Positions 43,177 to 51,982 of a DNA stretch of 64,000 bases are shown one piece after another. The stretch is taken from positions 248,001 to 312,000 of the forward strand of contig NZ_VBTZ01000002.1 of NCBI RefSeq assembly GCF_005771425.1, given 5' to 3'. The notes under the pieces are model-generated. The model made no database searches and was not told the DNA's origin. It was given only the letters and a program-made list of their open reading frames with translations. The translations under genes and the position numbers were made by a program. This DNA comes from Methylocystis sp. B8. GTDB lineage: Bacteria; Pseudomonadota; Alphaproteobacteria; Rhizobiales; Beijerinckiaceae. Numbering within the stretch: position 1 is the first letter of the stretch; the number at the start of each line of letters is the position of its first letter.

Positions 43177-44052
43177 ATGACCAAAGCGGTTGTCGGAATA
43201 ATCGGCGGCTCAGGCGTTTATCATCTACCCGGCCTGACCAACATTCGCCACGAGCGCGTTGCGACGCCCTGGGGCGAGCCTTCCGACGAACTTTGCTTCG
43301 GCGAGCTTGGCGGCACGAAAGCGGTCTTTTTGCCGCGGCACGGGCGCGGGCATCGCATCTCGCCCTCGACGATCAACTACCGCGCCAATATCGACGCGAT
43401 GAAACGCGCGGGAGTCACCGATCTGATTTCGGTCTCCGCCTGCGGCTCGTTCAAATCGGAGCTTTTTCCCGGCCTCTTCGTGCTCGTCGATCAATTCGTT
43501 GATCGCACCTTCGCAAGGCAATCCTCCTTCTTCGGCGACGGCTGCGTCGCCCATGTGTCGATGGCGCATCCGATCGCGCCATTGCTTTCCGCGCGCATCG
43601 GCGCCGCCGCGAAAGCCGAGAACATCGGTCACGTCGCCAACGGAACTTATGTCTGCATGGAAGGCCCGCAATTTTCGTCCTACGCCGAATCGCTCACCTA
43701 TAAGGGCGCCGGCTATGACGTGATCGGCATGACGGCGATGCCGGAGGCGAAGCTCGCGCGCGAAGCCGAAATCTCCTACGCGACCGTCGCGATGGTGACG
43801 GATTTCGATTGCTGGCATCCAGAGCACGACAATGTCGACGTCGCCGCGGTGATCGCAATCGTTCAGAAAAACTCGGCGACTGTCGCGCGGCTGCTCGCGC
43901 GCGTGTTGGCTGACTTTCCGCGCGAACATGAGCCCTGCCCGATCGGCTCCGACCGCGCGCTCGACAACGCCATTCTCACCGCGCCCGACGCGCGCGATCC
44001 GGAACTGTTGAAGAAACTTGATGCGGTGATGAAAAGGGCAAAGCCCGCCTAG
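43177..44052 (+). CDS. mtnP: S-methyl-5'-thioadenosine phosphorylase
   Basis: 291 residues of the PNP/MTAP family: GIIGGSGVYHLPGL at the N-terminus (phosphate site), the LPRHGRGH motif, ISVSACGSFK, TYVCMEGPQFSSYAES, and DVIGMTAMPEAKLAREAEI. Cleaves methylthioadenosine to adenine and 5-methylthioribose 1-phosphate in methionine salvage; the adenine released is used by apt, whose gene lies 6 kb downstream on the same strand, separated by the accessory block. GGGAG precedes the ATG. Confidence 0.94.
   Translation: MTKAVVGIIGGSGVYHLPGLTNIRHERVATPWGEPSDELCFGELGGTKAVFLPRHGRGHRISPSTINYRANIDAMKRAGVTDLISVSACGSFKSELFPGLFVLVDQFVDRTFARQSSFFGDGCVAHVSMAHPIAPLLSARIGAAAKAENIGHVANGTYVCMEGPQFSSYAESLTYKGAGYDVIGMTAMPEAKLAREAEISYATVAMVTDFDCWHPEHDNVDVAAVIAIVQKNSATVARLLARVLADFPREHEPCPIGSDRALDNAILTAPDARDPELLKKLDAVMKRAKPA
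43953..43985 (+). repeat. 33-bp sequence in mtnP duplicated at 49019-49051
   Basis: Within the codons for the RALDNAILTAP segment near the mtnP 3' end. The same 33 bases occur exactly at 49019-49051, and the similarity fades beyond. A 33-bp exact match between two non-paralogous places is not chance. Confidence 0.85.
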
Positions 44053-44098
44053 GAGGCGGAAGCGCCGCGCTGTGCTGCGTGGATTCGTGACGCCTGCG

Positions 44099-45463
44099 TC
44101 ACGACTGCTTCCCAGGATTCGCCAACAAGCTGGTCAGGGCGTTCAAATCAATCGGCTTGACCAAAAAGCCGTCAAAGCCTGCCTTAAGCGCGCGTTCTCG
44201 AACATTTTCCTGACCCCATCCGCTATGTGCGACGAGGAGGATGTTTTGCCCCTGTGGCGTCTTTCTAATTTCGTGCGCCAACTCATGCCCATCCATGCCC
44301 GGCAAACCGATGTCCGCGATCACAAGCTCCGGATTGAATTCCGGGATCATGGCAAGCGCGGATGAAGCATTAGAGGCGATTTGAGTTTCTACGCCGAATG
44401 ACCGGACAAGAAGCGCCAGGCTCTCAGCCACGTCGGGTTGGTCGTCGACGATCAATGCGCGGTGAATCGCAATTGCCGGGCTCGCCTTGGCGTGATCCCG
44501 ATCTTCATCGACTGGCTCAACTTCAGCAATACGGAGCCGAACGCGGAAGTCGCTGCCTTTGCCCGGACCTGGGCTATACGCCTCTATTTGACCTCCGTGC
44601 AGTTCGACGATGCCTCGGGCGAGCGTCAGTCCGACGCCAATTCCGCCCTGTTCCCTCCCAAGCTCCTTGTCTCCCTGATTGAAGAGGTCGAACGCATGGG
44701 CCAAACCTTCGGAAGAAAAGCCAGCGCCATTGTCGCGGACGCATACAACGGCGCTGTCGCCTTCACGCTCGGCGTAAAGCTCGATGCGTCCGTCCTGTTG
44801 CGTGAATTTCGAGGCGTTATTGAGCAGATTGGAAAACACTTGCGAAAGGCGAACAAGGTCCCCTTCCACGGGCAGCGCCTCATCGGGTAATGAAACCTCC
44901 AATTTCTGCTGCTTGACCTCGATCAACGGCGCCGCCGTCTCGACCGCCTGACGAATGGCGTCCTTCAACTCCATCGTCTTCACCCGCAACTCTATTTTGC
45001 CGCGGGTGATGCGCGCGACGTCAAGCAGATCGTTGACGAGCCGAAGAAGATGGATTTCCTGCCTTTCGATGAGATCGTGCAGTCGCTCAACTTGGGCCGC
45101 GTCCGGATTCCCGCGCTTCAAAATTTGCAAGGCGTTATGAATTGGCGTCAGGGGATTTCGTAGCTCATGCGCGAGCATGGCCAGGAATTCATCTTTGCGA
45201 CGGTCCGCATCTCTCAACTGCTGTTGTAGTGTGTAAACGCTGACGGCGTCCGCCGCCTGCCGCGCCCAAATATCGACGAGCCGCAGCTCATACGCCGAGA
45301 ACTGATGCGGCTCACGGAAGTGCACCGAGAGCATCCCGACCAGCTTTCCGGATGTCGCACAAAGCGGCGCGGATATCGTTGCCCGATAACCAGCGGCGCG
45401 CGCCTCTTCCAGGCTCGCTGAGCCAGACTCCCTTTCGATGCCTCCACAACGACCCGTTGGCAT
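44099..45463 (-). CDS. C-terminal part of frameshifted hybrid histidine kinase (GAF end, HisKA, HATPase, receiver)
   Basis: 454 codons as it reads. It starts inside the GAF domain (GYRATISAPLCATSGKLVGMLSVHFREPH), then HisKA with H-box MLAHELRNPLTPIHNAL, HATPase with N-box FSNLLNNASKFT and G-boxes VRDNGAGFS/GIGVGLTLARGIVELHGG, and a C-terminal receiver domain (LIVDDQPDVAESLALL; VIADIGLPGMDGHELA; FLVKPIDL). It continues the protein encoded by 45214-48228 in a different frame; the break is at about 45440, where one missing base would join GERVVVED-type sequence. If the frameshift is real, an internal start could yield a separate kinase. Confidence 0.85.
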   Translation of the reverse strand: MPTGRCGGIERESGSASLEEARAAGYRATISAPLCATSGKLVGMLSVHFREPHQFSAYELRLVDIWARQAADAVSVYTLQQQLRDADRRKDEFLAMLAHELRNPLTPIHNALQILKRGNPDAAQVERLHDLIERQEIHLLRLVNDLLDVARITRGKIELRVKTMELKDAIRQAVETAAPLIEVKQQKLEVSLPDEALPVEGDLVRLSQVFSNLLNNASKFTQQDGRIELYAEREGDSAVVCVRDNGAGFSSEGLAHAFDLFNQGDKELGREQGGIGVGLTLARGIVELHGGQIEAYSPGPGKGSDFRVRLRIAEVEPVDEDRDHAKASPAIAIHRALIVDDQPDVAESLALLVRSFGVETQIASNASSALAMIPEFNPELVIADIGLPGMDGHELAHEIRKTPQGQNILLVAHSGWGQENVRERALKAGFDGFLVKPIDLNALTSLLANPGKQS

Positions 45464-48228
45464 TTGGCGAAGGCGTCGCGGGACGATACGTCGACTTTCG
45501 CAAAATGATCGATGAACCGCTGTTCGAAGCCCCGATGAACGACGAGCCGCAGTAAATGATCTGCTTCTTCATAGAGATGTATGCAGCCGAATTGAGCGCC
45601 CGTTAATTCGATAATCGCATCGAGAATAGCTTCGAGCGGCCGCTCGAGCTGGTTGGCCTCCATTACCTTGGTGCTGAGCTCCTGAAGCCGCGCCATGGCG
45701 CGCAGCTCCATAGCGAGCTCCTGTTCTGTGTTCTTCAGCTTGGTGACGTCGGTAAATGTAACGACGACGCCGTCGATTTGTTCTTCCTGCGTGCGATAGG
45801 GTCGTACTTGCATCTGTACCCAGCGCTCGTCGGTCGTTTGCAGGTTTTTGTCGACAGGAACGAGGCTCTTGAGGACATTGGCGACATCCTGCTCAAGGCC
45901 TTCGTAAACGAGCCGATGTCGAAAATCAGAAATTCGCCGACCAATGTCGGCGGCGCTGATGTTGAAATAGTCGTTCACGCGCGGCGTGAGAAACCGGATT
46001 CTCAGATTGGGGTCGAGGAACAGAGTGCCGGCCTCGGTCGCGGCGACCAAATTCTCAAGATTGTTATGCGCTGTCGAGACTGCTTCTAGCTTGTTTTTTA
46101 GTTCACTATTGACCGTCTGTAGCTCTTCGTTGATCGACTGCAATTCCTCCTTGCTGGTTTCCAGCTCTTCAGCCGTCGAACGATATTTTTCATTGATGGA
46201 TTGGAGCTCCTCATTGGCGGCCCGCAGGTCCTGGGTCGCTTGCTCATATTCTCGTCGACCCGCGCCGAGCCGGTCTTGCGCCGCGGCAAGCTCCTGACGC
46301 AGCCGCTTGATTTCGCCGCGACTGACCTCCTCGGTCTCTGGCGCGCTCTCCATCGCCGGAGCCTTGCCGAGGTCCATGAAAAGGACGATGGCCTGCTGCG
46401 CCACCGATTGGCCGTCTGGCGTAAAGGGCGCCACATGCAGCGCCACGAGATGAGATTCGCCGTTGAAAGCAATTGGGATCGGCACGCTGAGCGAGCATTC
46501 GCCCTTTTCCACCGCCCGCTGCAACGCGAGCTTCAAATCAACGCGAAGTTCGGGACGCACTTGCGCGGCCAAATCGGCGCTAAAAGGTCCCTCCAAAGGC
46601 CTGAAGAAACGTCCGGCGTTCGGCGACAAATGAAGAATCTTAAAAGAACCGTCGACCAAGACGCTCGGCGGCGCGCTTCGCTCGAGGGCTGACGCATGTG
46701 TTTGGCCGACGCCGATAGACGGCTCGAAGGCTACAGCCTGCAAAGGCCGATGCTCAAATGACCGGAAGTCGGACGTCAACTGCGGAAGGGGCGGCGTGAC
46801 TTTTTCAGATTGGCCGACAGAAACATAGATGCGCGCGTCACGATCCACCGGCGAGAAGAAGGAATGAGTCGCGTCGATGCTCTCCGCCGAGCCCAGAAAA
46901 ACATATCCGTTAGGCTTCAACGCATAGTGGAAAAGACCGCACAGCTGCCGTTGAAGTTCGCGCTGCATATAGATGAGCAGATTGCGGCAAGAAATCAGAT
47001 CTATCTTGATGAAGGGGGGATCCTTGAGCGCGCTATGCGCGGCGAACAGGATGAGTTCCCGCAGTTCTTTTTTTACCCGGTAGTGACCGTTGTCTTGAAT
47101 AAAGAAGCGCCGCAGACGCTCTTCCGAAACATCGGCTTCTATCGACTTGAGGTATCGTCCTTCTCGCGCCGTAGCGAGAGCGACGTCGTCAATGTCGCTG
47201 GCGAAAATCTGCATGCTGGGATGGACGCCGCGCCGCGCGGCCTCTTCGAGCAGTAAAATGCCAACGCTGTATGCTTCCTCTCCCGTTGCGCAACCGATGA
47301 CCCAGACCCGAATCGGCGCATCATCCTCGAGCTTGTCGAACAAAGGCTTGATCACCTTCTCGGACAGAGCCGCGAAGGCTTCGGGATCGCGGAAGAATGC
47401 GGTGACGGAAATCAACAGGTCCGAGAAAAGGTCGTTGATCTCATTCTTATTGTTTTGAAGATATTGATAGTAGCTGGAAAAACTTTCCTGCCGGACGACC
47501 TGCATGCGTCGTGAAAGGCGACGCATGACCGTTGGCCGCTTGTAGTTGGAAAAGTCGTGCCCAGTGCGCCGCCGCAGGAAAGCGATGATTTGCATCACGC
47601 TTTGTTCTTTATCTTCAGGGTTCTCCTTGCGAATGGCCCGCTTGCTTCTCATGACTTCGCTAAGGCGTTCCGTAAGCGTCGCGAGGGGGCAGACGAAATC
47701 GACCACGCCGGTGGCGATCGCGCTTTCAGCCATCATCGGGTATTCGGCTTCCGATGGATCCTGCGCGAAAATGACGCCGCCCGCCTCTTTGACTGCGCGA
47801 ACGCCGACCGTGCCGTCGGAACCCGAACCGCTCAATAAAATGGCGATGCCGTCGCCTCTCGCGGCGGCGACGGACTCAAAAAACATATCTATGGGAGAAC
47901 GCCGCCCCTTCGCTCCAGTGAAGGGGCGCGCGGTTACGTCATCGCCGGCGATCACCAGTTCGCGGTTCGGCGGAATCACATAAACGCAATTGGGTTGAAG
48001 CTTTGCCGAATCTTCTACCTGCTGCACCGGCATGCGCGTTTGCGATGCGAGAATTTCACTGAGCGAGCTTGGATGATCTGGAGCAAGATGAACGATGACG
48101 ACATAGGCTAAGCCCAGATCACTTTTGACATGGCCGAAGAACGACTTCAGCGCAGAGACGCCACCGGCTGACGCGCCGATCGCGCACACAGGGGTGAGCG
48201 GCTGCGGATCGTCGAGGCGCGCGCCCAT
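45214..48228 (-). CDS. CheB-CheR-PAS-GAF sensory protein, N-terminal part of frameshifted hybrid histidine kinase
   Basis: 1004 codons; the last 72 or so are out of frame. Order: CheB methylesterase (VCAIGASAGGVSALKSFF; GSGSDGTVGVRAVKEAGG), CheR methyltransferase (TGHDFSNYKRPTVMRRLSRRM; VIGCATGEEAYSVGI; DLISCRNLLIYM), a PAS-like region, a coiled coil (RLRQELAAAQDRLG to NSELKNKLEAV), a PAS domain (FLDPNLRIRFLTPRVNDYF) and a GAF domain (LERPLEAILDAIIELTGAQFGCIHLYE). Frame breaks near base 45440. Such fusions are common light- or stress-type hybrid kinases in alphaproteobacteria. ATG 48228 gives a natural CheB N-terminus. Confidence 0.85.
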   Translation of the reverse strand: MGARLDDPQPLTPVCAIGASAGGVSALKSFFGHVKSDLGLAYVVIVHLAPDHPSSLSEILASQTRMPVQQVEDSAKLQPNCVYVIPPNRELVIAGDDVTARPFTGAKGRRSPIDMFFESVAAARGDGIAILLSGSGSDGTVGVRAVKEAGGVIFAQDPSEAEYPMMAESAIATGVVDFVCPLATLTERLSEVMRSKRAIRKENPEDKEQSVMQIIAFLRRRTGHDFSNYKRPTVMRRLSRRMQVVRQESFSSYYQYLQNNKNEINDLFSDLLISVTAFFRDPEAFAALSEKVIKPLFDKLEDDAPIRVWVIGCATGEEAYSVGILLLEEAARRGVHPSMQIFASDIDDVALATAREGRYLKSIEADVSEERLRRFFIQDNGHYRVKKELRELILFAAHSALKDPPFIKIDLISCRNLLIYMQRELQRQLCGLFHYALKPNGYVFLGSAESIDATHSFFSPVDRDARIYVSVGQSEKVTPPLPQLTSDFRSFEHRPLQAVAFEPSIGVGQTHASALERSAPPSVLVDGSFKILHLSPNAGRFFRPLEGPFSADLAAQVRPELRVDLKLALQRAVEKGECSLSVPIPIAFNGESHLVALHVAPFTPDGQSVAQQAIVLFMDLGKAPAMESAPETEEVSRGEIKRLRQELAAAQDRLGAGRREYEQATQDLRAANEELQSINEKYRSTAEELETSKEELQSINEELQTVNSELKNKLEAVSTAHNNLENLVAATEAGTLFLDPNLRIRFLTPRVNDYFNISAADIGRRISDFRHRLVYEGLEQDVANVLKSLVPVDKNLQTTDERWVQMQVRPYRTQEEQIDGVVVTFTDVTKLKNTEQELAMELRAMARLQELSTKVMEANQLERPLEAILDAIIELTGAQFGCIHLYEEADHLLRLVVHRGFEQRFIDHFAKVDVSSRDAFAKCQRVVVEASKGSLAQRAWKRRAPLVIGQRYPRRFVRHPESWSGCSRCTSVSRISSRRMSCGSSIFGRGRRRTPSAFTHYNSS

Positions 48229-48382
48229 GAGTCTGCTCCAAGAATGAGATATTTATGTCCCGCCTACGCCAAATAAAGGCACCGCCGATTCGGGTCGAGG
48301 GGTAACAATCGAGCGAAGCAAGCAGCGAAAGCTTTGGGAGCAAAAAATTTAGCGAGAGATTAGCCGCCTTTCCCTGCATAAG

Positions 48383-48409
48383 CATCATAAGTATGATATA
48401 GTATGATTG
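48383..48409. promoter_or_regulatory. Probable ParD operator
   Basis: AT-rich cluster of ATCATA/TATGAT half-sites (one ATCATA and two TATGAT within 27 bases) about 20-45 bases before parD. Antitoxins of the ribbon-helix-helix class autoregulate at such palindromes. Inference from position and symmetry. Confidence 0.55.
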
Positions 48410-48428
48410 CTTTTTGGGAGACCCGCAT

Positions 48429-48716
48429 ATGGCGGACATCGAGCGACTGACCATCACCCTGCCGACCGACATGGCGGCGACCATCAAGAGCGCTGTCGAA
48501 GGCGGCGACTACGCATCGGCGAGCGAAGTCATTCGCGCCGCCTTGCGCGATTGGAAGCTGAAACGCGCCTTGCAGCTTCAAGAGCTTGAGGCGTTGAAGG
48601 CCGACATCGACAAAGGCCTCGCCGACGTCGCCGCCGGCCGCGTGAAGAAGTTTGACGCTGCGAAGATTATCGCCAGGGGGAGGAAGCTATTAGCCGACCG
48701 CCCGACCTCCGCCTGA
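48429..48716 (+). CDS. parD: ParD-family ribbon-helix-helix antitoxin
   Basis: 95 residues. The N-terminal RHH pattern ERLTITLPTDMAATIKSAVEGGDYASASEVIRAALRDW is diagnostic for ParD/CopG-type antitoxins, and the C-terminal helix (LQELEALKADIDKGLADVAAGRVKKFD) is the toxin-binding part. GGGAG upstream, AT-rich operator before it. The end overlaps the toxin reading frame by 28 bases, the usual parDE coupling. Confidence 0.92.
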   Translation: MADIERLTITLPTDMAATIKSAVEGGDYASASEVIRAALRDWKLKRALQLQELEALKADIDKGLADVAAGRVKKFDAAKIIARGRKLLADRPTSA

Positions 48717-49009
48717 CCGATGCGGCGGAAGCCGACCTTGCCGAAATCTGGGCTTATGTCGCCGATGACAGTTCTGAATCGACTGCGACGCGCTTACTCG
48801 ACAAAATCCACGCAACCTTCTCTCGCTTGCAAGATTTTCCGCTTTCCGGCTCTGAGCGCCATCAACTCGCGCCGGATTTGCGCGTCGCCTTCCACGGCGG
48901 CTATGCCGTCTATTATCTTCCCACGGAATCCGAAATCGTGATTGTCCGTGTGCTGCATGGCGCACGAGACGCCGCCGCGATTGCCGATGCAGGCGGCTTT
49001 CTCAAATGA
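48689..49009 (+). CDS. parE: ParE-family toxin with no standard start codon
   Basis: 106 residues if read from ATT 48689, where GGGGGAGGAA gives an ideal ribosome site and the sequence begins in typical ParE style (SRPPDLRLTDAAEADLAEIWAYVAD). Later features match the ParE/RelE fold: RLLDKIHATFSRLQDFPLSGSERHQL, RVAFHGGYAVYYLPTESEIVIVRVLHGARD. No ATG, GTG or TTG exists at the expected place; the first is TTG 48827, which would lose half of the protein. ATT may be used at low efficiency or may be a disarming ATG-to-ATT mutation. Confidence 0.8.
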   Translation: MSRPPDLRLTDAAEADLAEIWAYVADDSSESTATRLLDKIHATFSRLQDFPLSGSERHQLAPDLRVAFHGGYAVYYLPTESEIVIVRVLHGARDAAAIADAGGFLK

Positions 49010-49018
49010 ATGCTGCGC

Positions 49019-49051
49019 CCGCGCGCTCGACAACGCCATTCTCACCGCGCC
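49019..49051 (+). repeat. Duplicated fragment of the mtnP 3' end
   Basis: Exact 33-bp copy of 43953-43985, followed by partly similar sequence, located just after the parE stop. It may be a footprint of the event that placed the kinase/parDE block between mtnP and apt. Confidence 0.85.
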
Positions 49052-49223
49052 AGGTGCGCGCGCGATGATTGCGCTTTGCTTGGAATATTTGGAGCGAGCG
49101 CTTGGTACAGACCTGATCAAACGTGCGGTAAACAAATGGCTTCCTGAGAAGTAAAAAAGCTAGGCGTCGCTGCTAAGTGAGGCGGTAGGGAGGAACCGCA
49201 TAATCGCTTTGTTGTAATCAAAA

Positions 49224-49898
49224 TCACACGTTTGATAACTTCGAGAACTTCGAATTTGTTGCCACATCAACGCACTTTTGCATGGTTGCCTTGTCGTTCT
49301 CTAAAATTTGATAAAACTTGCTCTCCCTAAGCGCATCGATCAATGCTTCGGCGTCGGACAGGCCTATCACTCCGTTCAGATAGAAAACGCTATTTGGATC
49401 CACGTAACGCTTGTGCATCATGTGCAGGAAGTCTTGCAAATCGAGCCAAAATTGATTCCATTCTGCAGGGCTTGCTTGGCCGAGCGGCTTTCCTTCCAAG
49501 ACGGAAGCGCGGTCTAAATGCCCGATATATTTATTGCGTGCACGGACGATTTTGACGCGAAAAGCGTGCATACTGGCGCTAAGCGAATTTAGCGTTTTTA
49601 CTTCCTCCGACGATGCGAAGAGTGTTGTTTTCTCGATCAGGAATTTGACGGTGAGGTTTTCATGTCCGCCAGTCTTTGCTTCGTCGGTGATTTTGCAAAT
49701 CTGCAAGATCAGATGCTCGATCAGCAGGTGATTAAGATCGCCAAAAAAGTTATGAGCAGTTCTTTGCAGCAGCTCTCGCTCAAGCTCTGTCCCTTCGTAT
49801 AGAATTTGAAAATGCCGCCAGTGAGCGCGTAACCGTATGCAGAAATTGCACAGCGCTTCTACGTCTGCTCTCAGAAACTGCGTATCGATTGAGTTCAT
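49224..49898 (-). CDS. HEPN-domain protein (AbiU2-like)
   Basis: 224 residues from ATG 49898, preceded by GGAG. All-helical; the HEPN motif R-x5-H is present as RNKYIGHLDR (Arg121, Asn122, His127) after a helix that starts SLSASMHAFRVKIVRA. The C-terminal region (WNQFWLDLQDFLHMMHKRYVD) matches what I know of AbiU2-like proteins. HEPN domains are often RNases in abortive infection or toxin-antitoxin pairs, but no MNT partner gene is adjacent. It lies divergent from apt and close to parDE, in an accessory block. The long upstream reading frame beyond 49898 is antisense to apt and not coding. Confidence 0.7.
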   Translation of the reverse strand: MNSIDTQFLRADVEALCNFCIRLRAHWRHFQILYEGTELERELLQRTAHNFFGDLNHLLIEHLILQICKITDEAKTGGHENLTVKFLIEKTTLFASSEEVKTLNSLSASMHAFRVKIVRARNKYIGHLDRASVLEGKPLGQASPAEWNQFWLDLQDFLHMMHKRYVDPNSVFYLNGVIGLSDAEALIDALRESKFYQILENDKATMQKCVDVATNSKFSKLSNV

Positions 49899-50075
49899 CG
49901 CGCTTTCTCCAAGCGAGCCGTCTACGGGGTGATTGCGGTGTGGCCATCTGATTACAGCCCCATCGCCCGCCCCCCCATTTGCCTGCCGCCCCGCCATGCG
50001 TGTATCTCTCTCAAGCCATGGCGGTTTCGCCATCACCCTCCACTCGCGGCTCGCCGCTGATCCGAAGGCCCTTTC

Positions 50076-50603
50076 ATGCCTCTCGCCGACGCCATTCGCA
50101 CCATTCCGGATTATCCCAAGAAGGGAATCCTCTTTCGCGACATCACCACCCTGCTCGGCGACGCCAAGGCGTTCCGCAAGGCGGTCGACGAACTCGTGCA
50201 GCCCTGGGCCGGAACGAAAATCGACAAGGTCGCCGGCATGGAGGCGCGCGGCTTCATTCTCGGCGGCGCCGTGGCGCATCAGCTTTCGGCCGGCTTCATC
50301 CCGATCCGCAAGAAGGGCAAGCTGCCGCATCGCGTCGTCTCGGTCGCCTATGAGCTCGAATATGGCGTCGACGAAATGGAGATGCATGAAGACGCCGTCA
50401 GCGCCGGCGAGCGCGTGATCCTCGTCGACGATCTCATCGCCACCGGCGGAACGGCCGAGGGCGCGGTGAAGCTCTTGCGCCAGGCGGGCGCAGACGTCGT
50501 CGCCGCCTGTTTTGTGATCGACCTTCCGGACCTCGCCGGCGTGAAGCGGCTCGAGGCGCTCGGCGTGCCGGTGCGCACGCTTGTCGCCTTCGAAGGCCAC
50601 TAA
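50076..50603 (+). CDS. apt: Adenine phosphoribosyltransferase
   Basis: 175 residues of the Apt family: [41 protein letters not shown], the PRPP loop [21 protein letters not shown], and [14 protein letters not shown]. Converts adenine plus PRPP to AMP. Functionally linked to mtnP, which supplies adenine in methionine salvage. GAAGG precedes ATG. Confidence 0.95.
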   Translation: MPLADAIRTIPDYPKKGILFRDITTLLGDAKAFRKAVDELVQPWAGTKIDKVAGMEARGFILGGAVAHQLSAGFIPIRKKGKLPHRVVSVAYELEYGVDEMEMHEDAVSAGERVILVDDLIATGGTAEGAVKLLRQAGADVVAACFVIDLPDLAGVKRLEALGVPVRTLVAFEGH

Positions 50604-50663
50604 TCCGCCTTTTTTCATGTCTTTGCTGAGCCCAGGCTCGAGTAGGAGAGGCTGTACAGGCGC

Positions 50664-51881
50664 ATGACGCCGCGACAGACCCAATTGGCGCTGGCGGCGC
50701 TCGCTGTCGCGGCGCTGGCCGGCGGGTTCGTGGCCCTCCGCTACATGCCTGATTCCGACAACCAATCCGCCGTCCGCGGCAATACCTTGCGCGCGTCCTG
50801 GAGCGGCGCGCTGGCGCCCGGACTGCGGGTGGCCATGCGCGTGCAGCGCGGCGCCTTTCCCCCTGCGCCGCCCGCCGAGCCGGCGCCCGTGGCTTCCGCG
50901 GGAGCGGCGTTGCAGGCATTGCCTCAACTCGCCGCGCTGCCTACGGGCGGCGGCGTCGAAGGATCGATCTCCTTCCCGCAAGCTGAGCCGTCGCCCGCGC
51001 CGCCCGAGCGGGCCACGCCCCTGCCCCCATCGAGACCGGGCGATCTTGCCGATCTTGCGGCGCGCTCCGCTGAGACCGCCGCCACTGCCGAGCAGACACA
51101 AACTTCGGCCAGAGCCGCGCTAGAGGCCACGCCGGCCGGGCCGACCGAAGCGGCGCCGCCCACTCAGCTTGCGCGCGCCGTCGAGCCGGCGCTACGGCCA
51201 GCGCCAGACGACGCCTTTCAGCAGGAAGCGCCCATGCGCTTTGGCATGGGGGATCAGGTTTTTGTCCGGATCTTCAAGCAGGAAGGCCAGCTCGAACTCT
51301 GGCTTCGGAAGGGCAGTAGCCGCTTCTCGCTCTATAAGACCTTCCCGATCTGCAAATGGTCGGGCAGGCTCGGGCCCAAGGTCAAGGAAGCCGACTACCA
51401 ATCGCCGGAAGGTTTCTACAGCGTCTCGGCGAAACAGCTTCATCCCAATTCGAATTACCACCGCGCCTTCAACGTCGGCTATCCGAACGCCTTCGACCGT
51501 CAAAATGGCCGCACCGGCGGTCTCGTCATGGTCCATGGCGCGTGCAAATCGGTCGGCTGTTTCGCCATGACCGACCACGGCATCGAGGAAATCTACGCCT
51601 TCGTCGAGGCGGCGCTGCGCGCCGGCCAGCGCGAAGTGCAGGTGCATATTTTCCCCTTCCGCATGACCGAGCAGACGATTGCGCGCGAAACCGGAGCAAG
51701 CTGGCTGGCCTACGTCGGCGTCCACGGCGGCTATGAGCAATGGAGCGCGTTCTGGCGCAATCTGAAGGAAGGCTATGACCTGTTCGAGCAGACGGGCGAG
51801 CCGCCGGCAGCCTTCGCCTGCGGCGATCACTACGCCTTCGGCGCGGGCGACGCCTCCTGCCGACGCATTGCAGGCTGGTGA
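50664..51881 (+). CDS. L,D-transpeptidase family protein with long low-complexity linker (YafK-like)
   Basis: 405 residues. An N-terminal hydrophobic segment (residues 8-24) anchors or exports the protein. Residues 60-200 are a Pro/Ala-rich linker (for example EPSPAPPERATPLPPSRPG) of low complexity. From about residue 205 a YkuD-type domain of the YafK branch follows: LELWLRKGSSRFSLYKTFPICKWSGRLGPK, DYQSPEGFYSV, and the catalytic HGACKSVGCFAMTD with Cys in SVGCF. Likely acts in the periplasm on peptidoglycan. YafK-type enzymes in other bacteria detach Braun lipoprotein; substrate here unknown. Confidence 0.88.
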   Translation: MTPRQTQLALAALAVAALAGGFVALRYMPDSDNQSAVRGNTLRASWSGALAPGLRVAMRVQRGAFPPAPPAEPAPVASAGAALQALPQLAALPTGGGVEGSISFPQAEPSPAPPERATPLPPSRPGDLADLAARSAETAATAEQTQTSARAALEATPAGPTEAAPPTQLARAVEPALRPAPDDAFQQEAPMRFGMGDQVFVRIFKQEGQLELWLRKGSSRFSLYKTFPICKWSGRLGPKVKEADYQSPEGFYSVSAKQLHPNSNYHRAFNVGYPNAFDRQNGRTGGLVMVHGACKSVGCFAMTDHGIEEIYAFVEAALRAGQREVQVHIFPFRMTEQTIARETGASWLAYVGVHGGYEQWSAFWRNLKEGYDLFEQTGEPPAAFACGDHYAFGAGDASCRRIAGW

Positions 51882-51982
51882 TTTTGCGAGCTGAGCCCCA
51901 AGGCCGTTCAGCTTGGTTTAAGCCACGCTAAGTCAAGATCGCAGGGCAATCGGCGCCGGGGGGCGCAATCAAGGAAGCGCCC

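Noticed and set aside
43177-44052. Purine nucleoside phosphorylase instead of MTA phosphorylase
   Set aside because: The ISVSACGSFK and DVIGMTAMPEAKLAREAEI segments and proximity to apt favour MTAP, though related substrates cannot be excluded from sequence alone.
49899-51101. Upstream extension of the HEPN reading frame to 625 codons
   Set aside because: The part beyond 49898 is antisense to apt and the transpeptidase gene; a good ribosome site marks the start at 49898.
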